A stretch of DNA of 64,000 nucleotides from VBOC01 sp964512655 (GTDB lineage Bacteria > Bacteroidota > Ignavibacteria > UBA10030 > SZUA-254): contig CAZEJT010000002.1 in the NCBI GenBank assembly GCA_964512655.1, positions 62,001 to 126,000 on the forward strand, read 5' to 3'. Each line of letters starts with the position of its first letter. Position 1 is the first letter of the stretch. The notes beneath the pieces were generated by a model. The model was not told the origin of the DNA. It saw only the letters and a program-made list of their open reading frames with translations, and made no database searches. Positions 35,641-45,416 of the stretch are shown here, piece after piece. Position numbers and translations under genes: made by a program.

Positions 35641-36417
35641 TCAGAAGATCCTCGAAATCGTGAGCCTGATCCCGTCGGGGTGGAACGGACCGCCGGTCAC
35701 GTCGGCATGAATGTCTATCATCTGCCCTTCGCGGACGCTCTTGTTATGGCTGATCACAATCCGGGCGGCGTTGATGGCGCTGACGAGGTGGTTGACGGCC
35801 ATCGCCGCGACGATAAACCGCGTATCGTTGAATCTGTCGTCGCTGTTCACCCGGATGGAACGGTAGTTCTCCCTGTTCGCCGGGCTGTCCCAGTTCCAGT
35901 AGTAGTCCGACTTCGGATCATACACCTTTTGAGGCTGGCGGTCGCGGAGCACCGCGGCGTTATACTCGTAGACCGACTCGTAATCTCCAAGGTTTGAGAA
36001 GTACTGGTCGTCCTGTCCGGCAAGGACGGTGTGCGCATGCTGGACGGAGTACTCTCTGGAATCGTCCTTCAACCAGTTCGCGTACCTGTCGAAGGAAATC
36101 AGTCCGACGACGAGCGCCCCGTCGACGATCGTGAGATATTTGCCGGTGCTGTAGTCCCCCGCGTAGAGCTCGCCCATCCCGGGGAGGAGGAGCGAGTATG
36201 CAACGGCGAGTGCCGGCGACTTTGTTCCCTCTCCTTCCTCCGGCAGCAACGGCTCGGTCAGATCGGCGGAGCGGGCCGGAACGTCGAAGCGCCCCAGCAC
36301 CTGTGAATTCGGCAGCGCTCCCCCCGGCGGGACGCGAACGCCGGATTCCTGCGCCATAAGCGGTAGAGAGCTTAGAACGATCGTCGCAATGATAGTTCTC
36401 ATAGTTGATCGGATCAT
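35641..36417 (-). CDS. Exported envelope protein, DUF5683-like
   Basis: I choose the ATG at 36417 because it overlaps the mtaB stop as ATGA and opens a signal peptide (TIIATIVLSSLPLMAQ). The same frame is open a further 135 codons inside mtaB but is not a plausible start. The product is 258 residues. The segment SPALAVAYSLLLPGMGELYAG followed by a hydrophobic helix resembles the DUF5683-type proteins of Bacteroidota. The function is unknown; an envelope location is likely. Confidence 0.65.
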   Translation of the reverse strand: MIRSTMRTIIATIVLSSLPLMAQESGVRVPPGGALPNSQVLGRFDVPARSADLTEPLLPEEGEGTKSPALAVAYSLLLPGMGELYAGDYSTGKYLTIVDGALVVGLISFDRYANWLKDDSREYSVQHAHTVLAGQDDQYFSNLGDYESVYEYNAAVLRDRQPQKVYDPKSDYYWNWDSPANRENYRSIRVNSDDRFNDTRFIVAAMAVNHLVSAINAARIVISHNKSVREGQMIDIHADVTGGPFHPDGIRLTISRIF

Positions 36418-37751
36418 GTTGTTACGGTTGTTGAAAAAAGGGCCGCGGCCCGCCCGGTAGCCCGAAGGTCGCCCGCGCAGGCATCGCTCCCGTGGTTGGT
36501 GATCGAAACAGTATGGATTTCGTTTGTGAGGTCGCGGTCCGACTCGGCTTCCACCCTGATATAGTTGGGCGTCAGGCCTGAGACAGCGCCGTTCCGCCGT
36601 CTCCGCTCGAACAAGACCGGCATGTCCCTTCCTACGAACAAGGAATGAAATGCGTGACGCTTCGTCCTGCCGAGCTCGCGGAGAGTCTCGCTCCTCGAGG
36701 CGCGAATGCGCGGCTCGACGGCCCCGTCGAGGCACGCGGCCGGCGTACCGGGTCGCTCCGAATAGGTGAACACATGCAGATACGAAACGGGGACCTTTGC
36801 AATGAAGTCCGCGGTCTCGCAAAAGCGCTCATCCGTCTCGCCGGGGAAACCGACGATGACGTCGGCTCCGATTGCGGCGTCGGGGTCCCTCTCCTTGATA
36901 TACTCGGCGAGGCGCCGGTAGTGCCGCGTGGCGTACCTGCGGCTCATCCTTCCGAGTACCGCGTCGCTCCCGCTCTGGAGGGGGATGTGAAAGTGGTTGC
37001 AGAGCTTCTCCGATCCGAGGATCAGGTCCACGAGCTCCGTCGTAAGGAGATTGGGCTCGATGGAACTGATGCGGATCCGTTCAATTCCGGGGATTGGTTC
37101 GAGCAATCGGAGGAGGTAGGCGAGTCCGCCGCCATCTTTTCTGCCGTAATCGCCGACGTTCACGCCGGTCAGTACGATCTCCTTGAAACCGTCTGAGGCG
37201 ATGCTGAGGGCATCCGAGACAACGTCGCCCGCCGGCCGGCTGCGGCTGCTTCCGCGCGCGAGTGGGATTGTGCAGAAGGTGCAATTGAAATCGCACCCGT
37301 CCTGAATCTTGAGGAAGGAGCGCGTCCTTGCGCCGGGCTCCGCCGCATGAGCGGGAGTGCAGTCGAGCACCTCATCGATGCAGGAAACGAATACCTGAGG
37401 CACAGGCTGTTTGGTGAACTCGCCGGCGAAGGTAAAGAGCGAGGATTTCTCCGACGTGCCAAGGACAAGATCGACGCCATCGATCGCCGCTATCTCCTCC
37501 GGCCTCAGCTGCGCGTAGCAGCCCGCGACGATGATGAACGCTTCCGGGGAGAGGCGCAAGGCCCGCCTGACGATCTGCCTGCACTCCCTGTCGGCCCTCT
37601 CGGTGACGCTGCAGGTATTCAGGAGATAGACATCTGCGGGTTGATCGAAATCGACGATCTCATATCCCCGCCGGGCAAACTCCCTCCCCATTGTCGACGT
37701 CTCCGCATAGTTGAGCTTGCAACCCAGGGTATGGAGTGCGACTCTTCTCAT
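36414..37751 (-). CDS. mtaB: tRNA (t6A37) methylthiotransferase MtaB
   Basis: A 445-residue radical SAM methylthiotransferase that turns t6A37 into ms2t6A. The N-terminal UPF0004 domain has cluster cysteines C11, C47 and C78. The radical SAM motif CxxxCxxC is CDFNCTFC near residue 150. A TRAM-like tail follows. HTLGCKLNYAE at the N-terminus is the MtaB signature and separates it from MiaB and RimO. Confidence 0.95.
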   Translation of the reverse strand: MRRVALHTLGCKLNYAETSTMGREFARRGYEIVDFDQPADVYLLNTCSVTERADRECRQIVRRALRLSPEAFIIVAGCYAQLRPEEIAAIDGVDLVLGTSEKSSLFTFAGEFTKQPVPQVFVSCIDEVLDCTPAHAAEPGARTRSFLKIQDGCDFNCTFCTIPLARGSSRSRPAGDVVSDALSIASDGFKEIVLTGVNVGDYGRKDGGGLAYLLRLLEPIPGIERIRISSIEPNLLTTELVDLILGSEKLCNHFHIPLQSGSDAVLGRMSRRYATRHYRRLAEYIKERDPDAAIGADVIVGFPGETDERFCETADFIAKVPVSYLHVFTYSERPGTPAACLDGAVEPRIRASRSETLRELGRTKRHAFHSLFVGRDMPVLFERRRRNGAVSGLTPNYIRVEAESDRDLTNEIHTVSITNHGSDACAGDLRATGRAAALFSTTVTT

Positions 37752-37785
37752 GCCGAAGTTCCTCCGGCCCGCCGTTCGGCGCCGA

Positions 37786-39615
37786 TCAGACCATCAGATC
37801 GGAGGTCGGCGGCTGGTCCGGGGGCGTTTCGGGGGGCGTCTCAGCCGGCTTGCCCGTGATCGTGGCCGTTTCCTTGAGCGTCATGGGGGGAAGCTTGTGC
37901 TTCGAAGCATAGTCATCGATGATCTTCTGCTCTTTCCCCTTGAGAAACTCCACCGCCGAGAGTACGATCCTCTTGCTCTCTTTGTCGAATTCGATCACTT
38001 TAAGAGAAATCTCGTCGCCGACCTTGAACATATCCGCGATGTTTTTCACGGGGCTCATCGCAAGGTGCGACACGGGGACGAATCCGTCCACTCCGGAGGG
38101 GAGCTCGACGATGACTCCTTTCTCGATGATGCGTACGATCTTGCCCGTGGTCTCCGTCCCGGAGCGATACGAGTCGGCAAATGCATCCCACGGATTGTCG
38201 CGCACCTGCTTGTGGCCCAGCGAAATGCGGCGCTGTGACACGTCGACTCCGAGAATCACCACGTCGAGCCTGTCGCCCTTTTTCACGATTTCGCCGGGAT
38301 GCCTGATCTTCTTGGTCCAGGAGAGGTCCGAAATATGCACCAGGCCGTCGACGCCGTCCTCGAGCTCGACAAACACGCCGAAGTTCGTGAGGTTGCGGAC
38401 GATGCCGGTGTGCCGTGAGCCGACCGGATATTTCTCCATCAGGTTCATCCAGGGATCGGGCTCGAGCTGTTTCATGCCGAGCGAGATTTTCTTGGCGTCT
38501 TTGTCGAGGCTGAGGATGACGGCATCGACCATCTGGCCCATCGAGACAACCTGCGAGGGATGCTTGATGTGCTGGGTCCAGCTCATCTCGGAGATGTGGA
38601 TGAGGCCTTCGATCCCCTTTTCAATTTCGATGAATGCGCCGTAGTCCGCGAGGGAGACCACTTTCCCGGTGACCTTGGTTCCCACGGGATATTTCGTTTC
38701 GATGTTCTCCCACGGATGCGGCTGCAGCTGCTTCAGGCCGAGCGAGATCCGCTTCTTTGCCTCGTCGAAATCGAGCACGACGACGGTGATGGTCTGATCG
38801 AGCTTCACGACTTCCGAGGGGTGATTGACGCGGCCCCAGGAGAGATCGGTGATGTGGACGAGCCCGTCGACCCCGCCGAGGTCTACGAACACTCCAAAAT
38901 CCGTAATCGCCTTCGCGGTGCCCTCGAGCACCTGCCCCTTTTCCAGGCTGTTCAGGATGGCGTTTCTCTGTTCCTGCATCTCCGCTTCGATCAGGACCTT
39001 GTGGCTCACCACGACGTTCTCGTTCGGATGGTTGATCTTCGCCACGCGGAATTCCATCGTCTTTCCCAGGAACTGGTCGAAATCGCGAACGGGCTTCACG
39101 TCGATCTGCGATCCGGGCAAGAATGCATCGAGGCCCATCAGGTCCACAACGAGGCCGCCCTTGATCCGGCGCGTGATCTTTCCGTGGAGGACTTCTCCCG
39201 TCTCGTACGATTTGGTGATCCGCTCCCACGTCCTCATGAAGTCGGCCCGTTTGCGCGAGAGCACGAGCTGGCCGTCCTTGTTCTCGACGCTTTCAAGGAA
39301 CACCTCTACTTCATCACCCGGCTTGAGCTCGTCGATGTTCGGGAATTCCGTCAGCGACACGAGCCCTTCGGACTTGAAACCGATGTCGATGGCCACGCCG
39401 TTATCCGTGATCGCAACGATCTTGCCCTTGACGATTTCCCCCTGGTGAATGCTGCTGAAGGTCTTGTCGTAGAGCTGGGCAAGCTGCTTGTATTCCTCGG
39501 GGGTGTACTCGCGCTCTTCGATCTCGGAAAAATTCATTTTCTTGACGGGTGGACGGGTGGGTACTGGGAGCGGTGCTACCGCCCCGCGGGGTGATGAGGG
39601 TGTTGTTTCCGCCAT
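37786..39615 (-). CDS. rpsA: 30S ribosomal protein S1
   Basis: 609 residues with six S1 RNA-binding domains, at about 55-125, 140-205, 225-295, 310-380, 395-465 and 480-555. Each shows the GxVxxxxxxGxFVxL pattern (for example TDFGVFVDLGGVDGLVH). S1 docks mRNA on the 30S subunit. AAGGAG lies 7 bases before the ATG. Unstructured Pro/Thr-rich tails flank the domains at both ends. The order cmk-ispH-rpsA is common in bacteria. Confidence 0.97.
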   Translation of the reverse strand: MAETTPSSPRGAVAPLPVPTRPPVKKMNFSEIEEREYTPEEYKQLAQLYDKTFSSIHQGEIVKGKIVAITDNGVAIDIGFKSEGLVSLTEFPNIDELKPGDEVEVFLESVENKDGQLVLSRKRADFMRTWERITKSYETGEVLHGKITRRIKGGLVVDLMGLDAFLPGSQIDVKPVRDFDQFLGKTMEFRVAKINHPNENVVVSHKVLIEAEMQEQRNAILNSLEKGQVLEGTAKAITDFGVFVDLGGVDGLVHITDLSWGRVNHPSEVVKLDQTITVVVLDFDEAKKRISLGLKQLQPHPWENIETKYPVGTKVTGKVVSLADYGAFIEIEKGIEGLIHISEMSWTQHIKHPSQVVSMGQMVDAVILSLDKDAKKISLGMKQLEPDPWMNLMEKYPVGSRHTGIVRNLTNFGVFVELEDGVDGLVHISDLSWTKKIRHPGEIVKKGDRLDVVILGVDVSQRRISLGHKQVRDNPWDAFADSYRSGTETTGKIVRIIEKGVIVELPSGVDGFVPVSHLAMSPVKNIADMFKVGDEISLKVIEFDKESKRIVLSAVEFLKGKEQKIIDDYASKHKLPPMTLKETATITGKPAETPPETPPDQPPTSDLMV

Positions 39616-39767
39616 TCAATCTCCTTATTGCCGCGCCGGGCGATGTGTGCCATCTCCGGCGCCGTGCTTTCCGTCTGCAGGGCGGTTCCAGTCATCGGAG
39701 AATCGCCGTACAAATGAAAAGTATTCCTTAGTGTGGATGTTAGTTGATTAGGATGACTTTCGAACTC

Positions 39768-40682
39768 TTACGCGTCCGCGGGCTGAACTTCCATCTCCTC
39801 GATTGTCTTCTTGACTCGCTCCATCAGCCACTGAGGGGTGGAGGTGGCGCCGCTGACGCCGACCGTCTCGGCCCCTTCGAACCACTCGGGCCGCAATTCC
39901 GATTCCATTTCGACGAAGTGCGTCCGCGGGTTCGCCTCCTGGCAAATGTGGAAGAGAACTTTGCCGTTCGAACTGATCCGGCCGGCGACGAAGACCATCA
40001 CGTCGTTGCTCGACGCAAACGCGCGCAGCTTCTTGTCGCGGCCGAACACCTGTCCGCAGATCGTGTCCTTCGCATGAAACTCTGCCGCCTCCTGATCGAA
40101 GCTGTCGATCACGAGGTCCTTGACGCGCTTCTGAAATTCTTCCTTGAGCCGGGCGAACGTGGCCTTATCCATCGTCGTCTGCGAGAACAGGACGGTCTTC
40201 CTGTTGAGATCGATCCTCTCGATCTCTTCGAGAGATTTGATGACGATGGCTTCTCCGTTCGTCTGTCCGACGAGCCCGATCACTTCCGCGTGATCGGTCT
40301 TTCCGTAAATCACGACCTGATACCCCTGGTCGTAAAATTTCCTGATGCGTTCCTGCACCTTCCAGACGACGGGGCACGTGGCGTCGACAAGCGTCACCCC
40401 GAGCTCCTTCGCAAGGGCGAACGTCGAGGGGGGCTCGCCATGAGCCCGAATGAGAACCTTTCCGTTCCTCACCGCCGGGAGGTCGGCCCGTGAGATCGTC
40501 TGTAATCCCTTCTTCTCCAGGCGCTCGATCTCCATCGGGTTGTGGATGATCTCGCCCAGCACGAAGAGAGGTTCGCCGGGCTGCGCCGCTTCGAGTTCGC
40601 TCTCGGCGATGTCGATCGTCCGGATGACACCCCAGCAGAATCCCGCGCTCTTATCGATGCTGACTTTCACGCCTGCCTTCAA
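39768..40682 (-). CDS. ispH: 4-hydroxy-3-methylbut-2-enyl diphosphate reductase
   Basis: A 304-residue iron-sulfur enzyme of the MEP isoprenoid pathway, making IPP and DMAPP from HMBPP. The three cluster cysteines are C16 (GFCWGV), C103 (DATCPVV) and C209 (DTICGQ). IIHNP and RAHG motifs are present. It overlaps cmk by 32 bases. Confidence 0.96.
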   Translation of the reverse strand: MKAGVKVSIDKSAGFCWGVIRTIDIAESELEAAQPGEPLFVLGEIIHNPMEIERLEKKGLQTISRADLPAVRNGKVLIRAHGEPPSTFALAKELGVTLVDATCPVVWKVQERIRKFYDQGYQVVIYGKTDHAEVIGLVGQTNGEAIVIKSLEEIERIDLNRKTVLFSQTTMDKATFARLKEEFQKRVKDLVIDSFDQEAAEFHAKDTICGQVFGRDKKLRAFASSNDVMVFVAGRISSNGKVLFHICQEANPRTHFVEMESELRPEWFEGAETVGVSGATSTPQWLMERVKKTIEEMEVQPADA

Positions 40683-41346
40683 GTATCCTGTTGGCCCTGT
40701 CTATGACAAATTCGACCTGCTGCTCGACCGTCAGCTTCGACGTATCGAGTTCGATCGCATCGTCCGCCTTTTTCAGAGGGCTGATTTCCCGGCTGGAATC
40801 CCGCCGGTCCCTCTCTTCAATTTCCTTCAGCAGGAGGTCGGCGGGCACGTCGATACCGCTTTCCTGCAGCTCCCTCCTTCGCCGCTTCGCGCGTTCATCC
40901 GGCTTTGCGACCAGGAAGATTTTCAAATCCGCATCGGGCACCACGACCGTGCCGATATCGCGCCCTTCAATCACTACTCCCCCCTCTTTCGCGAAACGCC
41001 GCTGCTGGGCGACCATCACTTCGCGGACCCGTTTGACCGCGCTGATTCTGCTGACTGCGCTTGTGACGGCCTGGCCCCGAATCGCCTGGGTGACGTCGCG
41101 CCCGCCGATCCGTACGATACAATCGCCGTTCGAGTGCTCGAAGGTGATCTGCGTTTCTCCGGCCAGAGTGCCGAGGCGTTCTTCGTCGGAGGGGTCGACC
41201 CGCTGTTCAAGCGCCCTGAGGGTGACAGCGCGGTACATCGCTCCGGTATCGATGAAGAGATAGTTCAATCGCGCCGCCGCCAGCCGCGCAGTGGTACTCT
41301 TGCCCGAGGCGGCCGGGCCGTCGATCGCGATGACCAATTTCTTCAA
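40651..41346 (-). CDS. cmk: Cytidylate kinase
   Basis: A 231-residue CMP/dCMP kinase. Its P-loop GPAASGKST is at 9-17, with FIDTGAMYRA and VIEGRDIGTVV as family signatures. It leads the run of co-directional genes down to 25024, with a clear promoter about 35-65 bases upstream. Confidence 0.96.
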   Translation of the reverse strand: MKKLVIAIDGPAASGKSTTARLAAARLNYLFIDTGAMYRAVTLRALEQRVDPSDEERLGTLAGETQITFEHSNGDCIVRIGGRDVTQAIRGQAVTSAVSRISAVKRVREVMVAQQRRFAKEGGVVIEGRDIGTVVVPDADLKIFLVAKPDERAKRRRRELQESGIDVPADLLLKEIEERDRRDSSREISPLKKADDAIELDTSKLTVEQQVEFVIDRANRILEGRRESQHR

Positions 41347-41381
41347 ATTCCGGGCGCTTTGGGTGAATCGTTGGGCCGAAT

Positions 41382-41410
41382 AATATACAAAATAATCGCA
41401 CCTGAAACAA
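41382..41410 (-). promoter_or_regulatory. Promoter for the cmk-ispH-rpsA run
   Basis: TTGTTT (41405-41410), 17 bases, TATATT (41382-41387) on the minus strand. The predicted start is about 30 bases before the cmk ATG. Confidence 0.7.
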
Positions 41411-41450
41411 TAACGAATAATCGCGGGAATTCCTTATATTTTCAGCAATT

Positions 41451-41999
41451 ATGCGGAAATTGACGGTCGACGAGATTACTGAAACCAGACGCTCCCGCGC
41501 ACCTTCGGCGGAGACGGAGCGTTTCCCCATCTGGGTCCTGCTCGACAACATCAGGAGCCTGTACAACGTAGGCTCGATCTTCAGAAGCTGCGACGGGGCC
41601 CGTATATCAAAACTTATCCTCTGCGGGTTTACGCCCCACCCTCCGAGGAAAGAAATCGAGAAGACGGCGCTCGGGGCGACCCGATCAGTCCCCTGGGAGT
41701 ACGTCAGGGACCCCGTTGAAGCCATCGCCTCCGTCAAGTCGCGGGGAATCAGAGTGTGCGTCCTGGAGCAGGCCGAGGCAAGCAGGCCCTACCATTCCGT
41801 TTCCCGGGACCTCTTCCCGCTCTGCCTGGTTGTAGGCAATGAGATCACCGGTGTCTCGGAGCGCATCATGCGCGAGGCCGACCTTTCGGTCGACATACCG
41901 ATGTTCGGTATGAAGCAATCGCTGAACGCCGCGGTGGCGCTCGGAATCGCACTCTATGAGCTGGTGAGGATCTGGAAGAGCGGGGAGAAAACCTGCTGA
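41451..41999 (+). CDS. SpoU/TrmH-family RNA 2'-O-methyltransferase
   Basis: A 182-residue SPOUT methyltransferase. The three knot motifs are NIRSLYNVGSIFRSCDG, LVVGNEITGVS and IPMFGMKQSLNAAVALGIALYE. It methylates a ribose 2'-OH in tRNA or rRNA; the target cannot be chosen, although the short length fits tRNA enzymes of the TrmL/TrmH type. It is transcribed divergently from cmk. A TATATT at 41435-41440 only 10 bases before the ATG would give an almost leaderless mRNA. Confidence 0.9.
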   Translation: MRKLTVDEITETRRSRAPSAETERFPIWVLLDNIRSLYNVGSIFRSCDGARISKLILCGFTPHPPRKEIEKTALGATRSVPWEYVRDPVEAIASVKSRGIRVCVLEQAEASRPYHSVSRDLFPLCLVVGNEITGVSERIMREADLSVDIPMFGMKQSLNAAVALGIALYELVRIWKSGEKTC

Positions 42000-42020
42000 G
42001 GGGAGTTCCCGGATCTTCTC

Positions 42021-45000
42021 CTAGGAATCCTTGTCGATGACCTCGCGGACTCTCGTAAGAACAGCGGCGGAAACGTAGGGCTTCTGGATGAAATCCTTCG
42101 CCCCGGCCTTCACCATTGACATCTTAAGATTGGGATCAAAGTATCCGCTCGCGAGGATCGCTTTCACGCCCGGATCCACTTCCTGCATCTTCTGAAGCAT
42201 CTCCCACCCGCCGAGCTTGGGGAGTCCCATGTCCGACAACACAACCGCTATGTTCCCCGCATTCGATTTGAAGAGTTCGACGCCCTCCGCCCCGTCTTTG
42301 GCGGCAAGGACCTTGTAGCCGTGCTCCTCGAAGAGATTTGCAAGGAGCTCCCGCAGCATCTCCTCGTCCTCGACGATGAGAATGGTTTCGTCTCCGCCCT
42401 GGGGCTCGTTGGTGACCGGGGCCTCGGGCGCGGGCACGACGATCCGGCGGGACTGAACGGGAAAGCAGATGCTGAACGTGGTTCCGGTCCCCCGCTCGCT
42501 TGTCACATCGATGAAGCCGTGGTGGCTGTTCACCACTCCGTACACGACGGCGAGGCCCAGCCCCGTTCCTTTTCCGAGTTCTTTCGTGGTAAAGAAGGGC
42601 TCAAAGATCCGGGTTTTTGTCGCCGAATCCATCCCGATCCCGTTGTCCTCGACGTCGATGCAGGCGTACTCGTCGGCCGCAGCGTCCGAGAATCTCCTGC
42701 GGAGATCTATGCCGGGCAGAACCCTGGTCCTGAGCGTCAATGTCCCGCTCCCCCGGCCGTGCTTCGGCTCCATCATCGCATCGCGAGCGTTGAGACAGAG
42801 ATTGAGCAGGGCCTGGGTGAGCTGAGAAGGGTCGGCAACGACCGAAGGAATCCGCTCGTCGATCTGGAGTGAAATGGAGATTGTCTTGGGGAATGTCTGC
42901 GCCAGCATCCGGGCCAGCTCGCGCACCGAATCGTTCACATTGATCGAACCGAACGACGGATCGGCCTTCCGGGCAAAGGTCAGAAGCTGCCGGACCAGCG
43001 CCGCGCCGCGCTCGACCGCCGTCTGGATCGTTCCGAGACCTTGCGCAATCCGGCCTACATCCGCCTTGCCTTCCTGCAGCATGGCGGTATAGCCGAGGAT
43101 GATGCCAAGGATGTTGTTGAAATCGTGCGCAATCCCGCCGGCGAGCGTGCCGATTCCCTCCATCTTCTGCGCCTGCCTGAACTGGTCTTCGAGTCGCTTC
43201 CGCTCGGTGATGTCGCGGACGAACCCCCTGTAGGCGATGATGTTCCCCTCAGAGTCTCTCACCGCCGAGGCGCTTTCGAGAACGATGCGCTTCTCTCCGT
43301 TCTTCCGCTTGACCTCGAACTCAAAGTCGATGATATATCCGTGCTTGGAGAGGTTTCGCTTGAAAATCTCGCGATCCTCGGCGTTGACGTAGAGATCGCG
43401 GGCAAGCTCGATTCCCTGGAGCTCCTCTTTTGAATCGTATCCGAAGAGTTCAATCCCTGCGGGGTTCACGTCGATCAGCTTCCCGTCGGGCGTGCTCAGG
43501 AAAATGCCGTCTTTCGATTCCTCGAACAGCGTGCGGTACTTCTCCTCCGAGAGCCGGAGGAGCTCCTCCGACCGTTTGTTCTCTGTCAGGTCGCGCCGTG
43601 TGCCCCACACCCGCCGCAGCCGTCCGTTCTCGACAAGCCCCACCAGATTGTTGAGATAGAATCTTGCGCTTCCCGTTTCGGTGGTTTCTCGCGATTCGGC
43701 ATCGGTAAGTCTGTAGCCGGAGCGGATGAAGTCGCGCAGAAGCCGGTTATTCGTTTCGTCGTCCGGGCGGAGCAGCTGACCAACCTTTGCGCCCACGAAC
43801 TCGGCGGCACTCGAGAGGCCGTACATCGCAGCCATCGCATTGTTGCACTCGGCCACATACGCATGGGCATAGAGCAGTTTGATCTGCTCGTCTTCCGGCA
43901 TGTCGACGGACACTGGATAGTCCACCTCAAATCGCCAGATTCCCTCGGAGCTCTGAGCGACGAATCTCCGGTAGCGCTCTTCGCTCTCCCGCAGGGCTTC
44001 TTCGGCCTGTTTCCTCTCGATCGCCCTCGCAACCTGGGATGAAACGAACTCGAGCATCTGCTGTTCCCGCTCGACGTAGGCGTGAGGATCCGAATAATGC
44101 TGGACGGTCATCACCCCGATGACCTTCTTCTCGACGATCAGCGGAACCCCGAGCCAGATCGGGGACGGTTCACCGATCAGCTCCGCTTCTCCGCTTGCCA
44201 CCAGCCGCTCATGTGTCGCCTGATCGCAGAGGAGGGGCTTCCCCGTACGGAGGACATACTCCGTCATTCCTTTCTCGGGATGTCGCGGGGGGCCTGCGGT
44301 GTCTACTTCGTCCACAAAATAGGGGAAACTGATCAGGTCTGTAATCGGATCGTAGAGGGAGATGTAGAAATTATTTGCGGACATCACCTCTCCGATGATG
44401 CCGTGGACCGCCTTGAAGAGCTGGTCGAGCGTCGGAGAGACGTCCGCTGCCTGGGCGATCCTGTAGACCACCGATTGGAGCTGGTCCGCCCTTCTCCGCT
44501 CCGAGACATCCCTCGCGATTCCCGCGAGACCGACCGGATGCCCGGTTTCGTCGAGCACGACCGAGGTCCACAGTTCCACGGGGAACTCGACGCCGTCCTT
44601 CCTGCGGTTCAGGAGCTCGCCGTTCCACGAACCGGCCATCGTCGCCTCCAGAATCTGGCGGGTCAGCTCGGGAGGGTTTGTGCGGGATCGGATGGTCTCG
44701 ACATTCTTTCCGACCAGCTCGTCTTCAGTATAGCCGTAGGTTTCGCAGAACGCCGGGTTAACGAATAGAATCGTGTTATCCAGATCGGTGAGGCAGAAGC
44801 AGTCGCGTGTGCATGTGAGCGCATATGCCAGGAGGTGCAGCTGTTTTGCAGCTTCCGTTCTTTCCGTCACGTCGCGGGAGATCATCACCACGCGCGAGGG
44901 CTTTCCGGACCGGCCGCGGATGACGCTTCCGCGCGATTCAATCTGCCGGATACGGCCCTCGGCCGTTACGATTCGATACTCCTCCCTGAGTTCTACGCCT

Positions 45001-45281
45001 GTCCGGACGGTTTCGTTGAAGTTGCGCCGGACCCGGTCTCTGTCGTCGGGGTGAACCACCCCGAAGGAGTCCAGGTTATGGTAGCCGTTGCTCTTCCCGA
45101 AAAGTCGTTCGAACGAGGGGCTATTATAGAGGTGCTTCCCGTCGAGATCGTAAATTGCAATGAGATCCTCGACGTTCTCCAGCATCAGCCGGAGGAGGGG
45201 TTCGTCGGGATAAAAATCGGTCCCGCGGCGGGACAGGGCCGGCCGGGGAAGGCTCTTCCGGTGCTGGGCGATTTTTGGCAA
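42021..45281 (-). CDS. Hybrid sensor histidine kinase (PAS-PAS-GAF-PAS-PAS-HisKA-HATPase-REC)
   Basis: A 1086-residue soluble-looking kinase with no TM segment. PAS domains lie at about 25-145 and 150-270, a GAF domain at about 280-430, and further PAS domains at about 440-590 and 590-710. The H-box GGIAHDFNNILG is near 735. The ATP-binding domain shows NARDAM, DNGIGMD and GTGLGLAVVYG. A C-terminal receiver follows, starting ILIVEDEE with its phospho-Asp in LSDMGLP. It probably senses a cytoplasmic or diffusible signal. There is no partner response regulator next to it. Confidence 0.93.
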   Translation of the reverse strand: MPKIAQHRKSLPRPALSRRGTDFYPDEPLLRLMLENVEDLIAIYDLDGKHLYNSPSFERLFGKSNGYHNLDSFGVVHPDDRDRVRRNFNETVRTGVELREEYRIVTAEGRIRQIESRGSVIRGRSGKPSRVVMISRDVTERTEAAKQLHLLAYALTCTRDCFCLTDLDNTILFVNPAFCETYGYTEDELVGKNVETIRSRTNPPELTRQILEATMAGSWNGELLNRRKDGVEFPVELWTSVVLDETGHPVGLAGIARDVSERRRADQLQSVVYRIAQAADVSPTLDQLFKAVHGIIGEVMSANNFYISLYDPITDLISFPYFVDEVDTAGPPRHPEKGMTEYVLRTGKPLLCDQATHERLVASGEAELIGEPSPIWLGVPLIVEKKVIGVMTVQHYSDPHAYVEREQQMLEFVSSQVARAIERKQAEEALRESEERYRRFVAQSSEGIWRFEVDYPVSVDMPEDEQIKLLYAHAYVAECNNAMAAMYGLSSAAEFVGAKVGQLLRPDDETNNRLLRDFIRSGYRLTDAESRETTETGSARFYLNNLVGLVENGRLRRVWGTRRDLTENKRSEELLRLSEEKYRTLFEESKDGIFLSTPDGKLIDVNPAGIELFGYDSKEELQGIELARDLYVNAEDREIFKRNLSKHGYIIDFEFEVKRKNGEKRIVLESASAVRDSEGNIIAYRGFVRDITERKRLEDQFRQAQKMEGIGTLAGGIAHDFNNILGIILGYTAMLQEGKADVGRIAQGLGTIQTAVERGAALVRQLLTFARKADPSFGSINVNDSVRELARMLAQTFPKTISISLQIDERIPSVVADPSQLTQALLNLCLNARDAMMEPKHGRGSGTLTLRTRVLPGIDLRRRFSDAAADEYACIDVEDNGIGMDSATKTRIFEPFFTTKELGKGTGLGLAVVYGVVNSHHGFIDVTSERGTGTTFSICFPVQSRRIVVPAPEAPVTNEPQGGDETILIVEDEEMLRELLANLFEEHGYKVLAAKDGAEGVELFKSNAGNIAVVLSDMGLPKLGGWEMLQKMQEVDPGVKAILASGYFDPNLKMSMVKAGAKDFIQKPYVSAAVLTRVREVIDKDS

Positions 45282-45312
45282 TTTCCTACGATTTCATTTG
45301 CAATGCGGGTGA

Positions 45313-45341
45313 AATATAGAGGGGATCGGCATTCGCTTCAA
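45313..45341 (-). promoter_or_regulatory. Promoter of the hybrid kinase gene
   Basis: TTGAAG (45336-45341), 17 bases, TATATT (45313-45318) on the minus strand. The predicted start is about 25 bases before the ATG. Confidence 0.6.
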
Positions 45342-45416
45342 GCGGCATATGCCGCCCGTCACGACCCGGAAATCGCCCCCCGGAGGGTGGTTTGGGGGGT
45401 TATTAGGATGGTGAAC

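Noticed and set aside
36418..36822. Upstream extension of the envelope-protein frame inside mtaB
   Set aside because: The ATGA overlap at 36414-36417 and the signal peptide immediately after it mark the true start.
38560..39594. 344-codon plus-strand ORF
   Set aside because: Antisense shadow of the rpsA S1 repeats.
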